Positions 15,406 through 18,035 of a DNA stretch of 18,035 bases are shown in pieces; the stretch's first letter is position 1; each line of letters opens with the position of its first letter. Position numbers and translations under genes: made by a program. The notes below the pieces were generated by a model. That model was not told the DNA's origin and did not search any database. It saw only the letters and a program-made list of their open reading frames with translations. The stretch is from Spirochaetaceae bacterium (lineage in GTDB: Bacteria > Spirochaetota > Spirochaetia > UBA9216). The stretch covers positions 1-18,035 of the forward strand of contig JAQQAK010000002.1 of assembly GCA_028527945.1 (NCBI GenBank), read 5' to 3'.

Positions 15406-16713
15406 ATGAAACGAAGCGGCAGCGCAGATCTGCCCCTCCATTATGGAACAGTTCCCCCATGGCTTGCGGATAGAATGATGAAACTGGGGACAGCTATGAT
15501 TGAGGCAATAATTATAGAAAACGGAACAGATGAAGTCCTTCGAAGACTGTCAGATCCATGTTGGTTTCAGGCATTTGGTGCTGTACTTGGCATGGATTGG
15601 CATTCATCAGGAATAACAACGTCGGTAATGAGGGCAATTCAGAGAGGAATAACCCCTATCAGCAAAGAACTTGGATTGGCAATTCTGGGAGGCAGAGGGA
15701 AATATTCAAGACAAACACCGCAGGAACTTATTGAATATTCCATGCAGAACGGACTTTCAGGTGAAGAGCTTACAAGAACAAGTCGTCTAACTGCAAAAAT
15801 TGATAATTCATGCCTTCAAGACGGATTTCAGATATATCTTCATAATTTTGTAATTACAAAGGATGGCCATTGGGCAGTAATTCAGCAAGGGATGAATAAA
15901 CAAACAGGAACAGCACGCCGGTATCATTGGCATTCTGAAGAACTTACCTCTTTCTTTGATGATCCGCACGCGGCAGTTGTAGGGCCTTTTCAGGGAGAGC
16001 TTCTTAATCTGAGCGATAGCCGCGCAGAGAAAAACCGAAGCGGTATTCTTGATTTTATGAACGAACACCCGGACAGACAGCAAAGAGAGCTTGATTCTCT
16101 AATGCGCGCCAGACGGATTGTGTTGCCATCTCATCATGAGGTAAAACCGGAAGATGTAGTTTCCAAACGACTCGGCGCAGTCCTTGCCGCTGCCTGGGAC
16201 AAGGACTTCAGCAGCTTTAGCGAGGCCCTTCTTATGCAGGGTGTTGGACCAAGAACAGTACAATCACTGGCTCTTGTAAGTGAGGTAATCTACGGTGGGC
16301 CAAGCCGATTTACAGATCCTGCCCGGTTCTCATTTGCCCACGGCGGAAAAGACGGGCATCCATCACCTGTCCCGGTAAAAATATACGACAAGAGCATTTC
16401 TGTTGTAAGGAAGGCTCTAAATAAAGCTAAAACAGGTAATTCTGAAAAACTCAGCGGTATAAAAAATCTCGATCGCTTTACACGTTATATAGAATCAACA
16501 TCCTCGCCAGATGCTGACGTTAACAAATTAATTGAGCAAGAATGGAAAAACTCTTACAAATGGGGCGGCAAAACAGTGATGGGAGCTGCTATACGGGGTG
16601 ATAACTATGAAAGGCATTCCTCAAGGTATCAGGCGCAGAAAGGGTACAAAAAAAAGAACTCAAACAGTAAAAAAGCAGAAAAGGAAGATGATAAACAGCT
16701 GAAACTTTTTTGA
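15406..16713 (+). CDS. DUF763 domain protein with C-terminal clamp-binding-like motif
   Basis: A 435-residue protein of the DUF763 family, found in archaea and bacteria, function undetermined. The N-terminus is characteristic: MKRSGSADLPLHYGTVPPWL, with DRMMKLG next, confirming the ATG at 15406. Other conserved parts are LGMDWHSSGITTSV (61-74), YLHNFVITKDGHWAVIQQGM (144-163), RRYHWHSEEL (171-180) and LMQGVGPRTVQSLALVSEVIYG (276-297), where GVGPRT resembles a helix-hairpin-helix DNA-binding turn. From about 414 the protein becomes a lysine-rich flexible tail ending in QLKLF (431-435). QLxLF is the pentapeptide by which many replication and repair proteins bind the bacterial sliding clamp. A DNA-related role is inference. 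No Shine-Dalgarno is present; see the promoter entry. Confidence 0.9.
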   Translation: MKRSGSADLPLHYGTVPPWLADRMMKLGTAMIEAIIIENGTDEVLRRLSDPCWFQAFGAVLGMDWHSSGITTSVMRAIQRGITPISKELGLAILGGRGKYSRQTPQELIEYSMQNGLSGEELTRTSRLTAKIDNSCLQDGFQIYLHNFVITKDGHWAVIQQGMNKQTGTARRYHWHSEELTSFFDDPHAAVVGPFQGELLNLSDSRAEKNRSGILDFMNEHPDRQQRELDSLMRARRIVLPSHHEVKPEDVVSKRLGAVLAAAWDKDFSSFSEALLMQGVGPRTVQSLALVSEVIYGGPSRFTDPARFSFAHGGKDGHPSPVPVKIYDKSISVVRKALNKAKTGNSEKLSGIKNLDRFTRYIESTSSPDADVNKLIEQEWKNSYKWGGKTVMGAAIRGDNYERHSSRYQAQKGYKKKNSNSKKAEKEDDKQLKLF

Positions 16714-16770
16714 TAGTTTTGAGATTACAGCCTGAAAACACGATGAATATATTATTCTTAAAAATTTTGA

Positions 16771-16799
16771 TTGACAGTACTCATAGCTTTTTCTATCAT
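16771..16799 (+). promoter_or_regulatory. Strong promoter of the serine protease lipoprotein
   Basis: A perfect -35 TTGACA (16771-16776), a 17-base spacer, and TATCAT (16794-16799, five of six). Transcription would begin near 16806, leaving a leader of about 100 nt. Confidence 0.6.
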
Positions 16800-16846
16800 T
16801 TATAATCAAAGTCAACTTATTTACTTAAGTAGACATTAACACATCT

Positions 16847-16912
16847 ATGACAGACTTCTATAATCCACAGGTTTTAGAGGAACTCATTGATATTTTTATG
16901 GAGTTGCTATGA
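16847..16912 (+). CDS. Possible 21-codon leader ORF overlapping the protease start
   Basis: An ATG at 16847 opens a 21-residue frame (MTDFYNPQVLEELIDIFMELL) whose TGA stop overlaps the protease ATG in an ATGA junction, the usual sign of translational coupling. No good ribosome site precedes it, and no codon bias suggests attenuation. It may be chance, since 21 codons are short. Confidence 0.25.
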   Translation: MTDFYNPQVLEELIDIFMELL

Positions 16913-18035
16913 AAAATATATTATTAAAAATCATTCCTATTTTTGCTGTTGTTTTGTTTGCTTGCGGATGCGCAACATCACATGAACTATCTTCGATTGA
17001 TGGAATTAACTATGTAACAAAATGCTGTTATGAAGTGGTATTGCTAAAATGTGATGAGGAAAATTCTAATGTAGAATACGAAAAAGAACTTCCTATGGAT
17101 TTACTTGATATAAACTATAGGAATGATGATTATATATCTATAGGGACAGCCTTTGCCATATCAAAAGATAAACTTTTAACAGCCAGCCACGTTTTGAATT
17201 TATATTCTGATTCAAAAATATACAAAAAACGTTTTATTAGAGAAAAACGAATAGATAAAAATGGAAAGAAAACAGAAAATATTTACGAAATAGACAAAAT
17301 TTATTCGACCAATAACAGTAAAGATTATGTACTATTTTCTGTTAAGGATAAAGTTTTTGATAAATGGTTGGATATTAATACAAATTACGAATTTAATTCA
17401 AAAATTTATACAGCTGGGAATGCGTTAGGAGAAGGAATCGTAATCAGAGATGGTATACTTCTCGATAAAAAAGCAGAAAGCGAGAACGGTGAATGGGATT
17501 ACCTTAAAAGCTCAATTATGACAAATCCAGGAAACAGCGGAGGACCTTTACTCAACGAAAAAGGAGAAGCATTAGGTATAGTAATTTCTAAGAAAGATGA
17601 TTTTTGCTATTCACTACCAATATCGGAAGTAAAAGATAGTGAGGCGTTATTTCATGTTAATTTGAATTTTGGATTTTCAACCTTTAGTGACTTTTTGAGA
17701 AAAGACTTTAATTACGATCTAAAAGAAGAAGGGATAGAGCTACCTATAAAATATAGTGAATACGCTAAATTACATAAAGAAAAGAGTGACAAGTATTATA
17801 AAAAAGGAATGGATGAACTTTTTGAGAAATACAACGATGAAACATTTCCAAATGGAGAATCCTCTATATATGCCTTAAACGGAAGTTACGGAAAATCTTT
17901 TCCTACAATCTTGCTAAAAGATAATGATGTAGGATTATGGTACTTTTCAAAAAGAAAACCATCTTCTGAGAGTATGGAAAATAATGGACGAATAAGATAC
18001 TCACAACTTTACAAGAACTCATCAATTTGGCTAAT
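16909..18035 (+). CDS. Trypsin-fold serine protease lipoprotein (3' truncated)
   Basis: The frame is open to the window end, 375 codons, so the gene continues beyond it. The signal peptide (hydrophobic LLKIIPIFAVVLF) is followed by ACGC; Cys19 (LFAC) or Cys21 is the likely lipidated residue. A chymotrypsin/trypsin-fold domain follows, with GTAFAISKDKLLTASHVL (His94), SKDYVLF (Asp139) and NPGNSGGPLLNEKGEALGIV (Ser210), a complete catalytic triad. This is the S1-type pattern seen in DegP-like and V8-like proteases; no PDZ domain is seen in the visible part. Residues after about 245 are charged and unrecognised. The ATG follows GGAG at five bases. A role in envelope proteolysis is inferred. Confidence 0.85.
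   Translation, partial: MKNILLKIIPIFAVVLFACGCATSHELSSIDGINYVTKCCYEVVLLKCDEENSNVEYEKELPMDLLDINYRNDDYISIGTAFAISKDKLLTASHVLNLYSDSKIYKKRFIREKRIDKNGKKTENIYEIDKIYSTNNSKDYVLFSVKDKVFDKWLDINTNYEFNSKIYTAGNALGEGIVIRDGILLDKKAESENGEWDYLKSSIMTNPGNSGGPLLNEKGEALGIVISKKDDFCYSLPISEVKDSEALFHVNLNFGFSTFSDFLRKDFNYDLKEEGIELPIKYSEYAKLHKEKSDKYYKKGMDELFEKYNDETFPNGESSIYALNGSYGKSFPTILLKDNDVGLWYFSKRKPSSESMENNGRIRYSQLYKNSSIWL

Overview
The window looks like chromosomal DNA from an AT-rich, didermic, motile bacterium. My best guess is a spirochaete, probably a Treponema relative. The reasons are the low GC content, a chemotaxis receptor, many lipoproteins with relaxed lipoboxes (TISC, FLGC, LFAC), and repeat-rich surface-type lipoproteins carrying an Ig-like domain plus NHL repeats. 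No rRNA, tRNA, CRISPR array, insertion sequence or prophage gene was seen, and the taxonomic call is inference.

Layout: (1) Bases 1-724 (+) are the C-terminal signalling half of a methyl-accepting chemotaxis protein. A strong hairpin terminator separates it from the convergent genes that follow. (2) Bases 796-7942 (-) form one long collinear block: a five-gene oligopeptide ABC importer (oppA-B-C-D-F, all junctions overlapping by 1-4 nt), then an AraC-family regulator 36 nt downstream and a small ABM-fold protein. A candidate promoter with an adjacent dyad lies upstream of oppA, which starts with TTG. (3) Bases 8212-11545 (-) hold two tandem paralogous lipoproteins. Each has a signal peptide, an Ig-like domain and six NHL blades. 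Both are preceded by an 87-bp non-coding block that is almost identical between copies (86/87 by eye) and followed by the same 3' hairpin. (4) Bases 11790-15060 (-) are a run of small single-domain genes: a metallophosphoesterase, a GNAT-YoaP fusion, and a GNAT / DinB-like / TfoX-N-like cluster with its own good promoter. (5) Bases 15406-16713 (+) encode a DUF763 protein that appears to be translated from a leaderless mRNA and ends in a sliding-clamp-like QLKLF motif. (6) From base 16909 to the window end (+) lies a trypsin-fold serine protease lipoprotein, truncated by the window edge, with a strong promoter and a possible overlapping 21-codon leader ORF.

How the parts may work together: the opp genes encode a complete importer (lipoprotein binding protein, two permeases, two ATPases), and the AraC gene in the same run is a plausible regulator of it. 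The paired NHL lipoproteins look like an expanding surface or periplasmic propeller family under a shared control element. I see no convincing complete new defence or mobile system. The points most worth a second look are the DUF763 clamp-motif tail with its leaderless start, and the duplicated 87-bp control block in front of the NHL lipoproteins.
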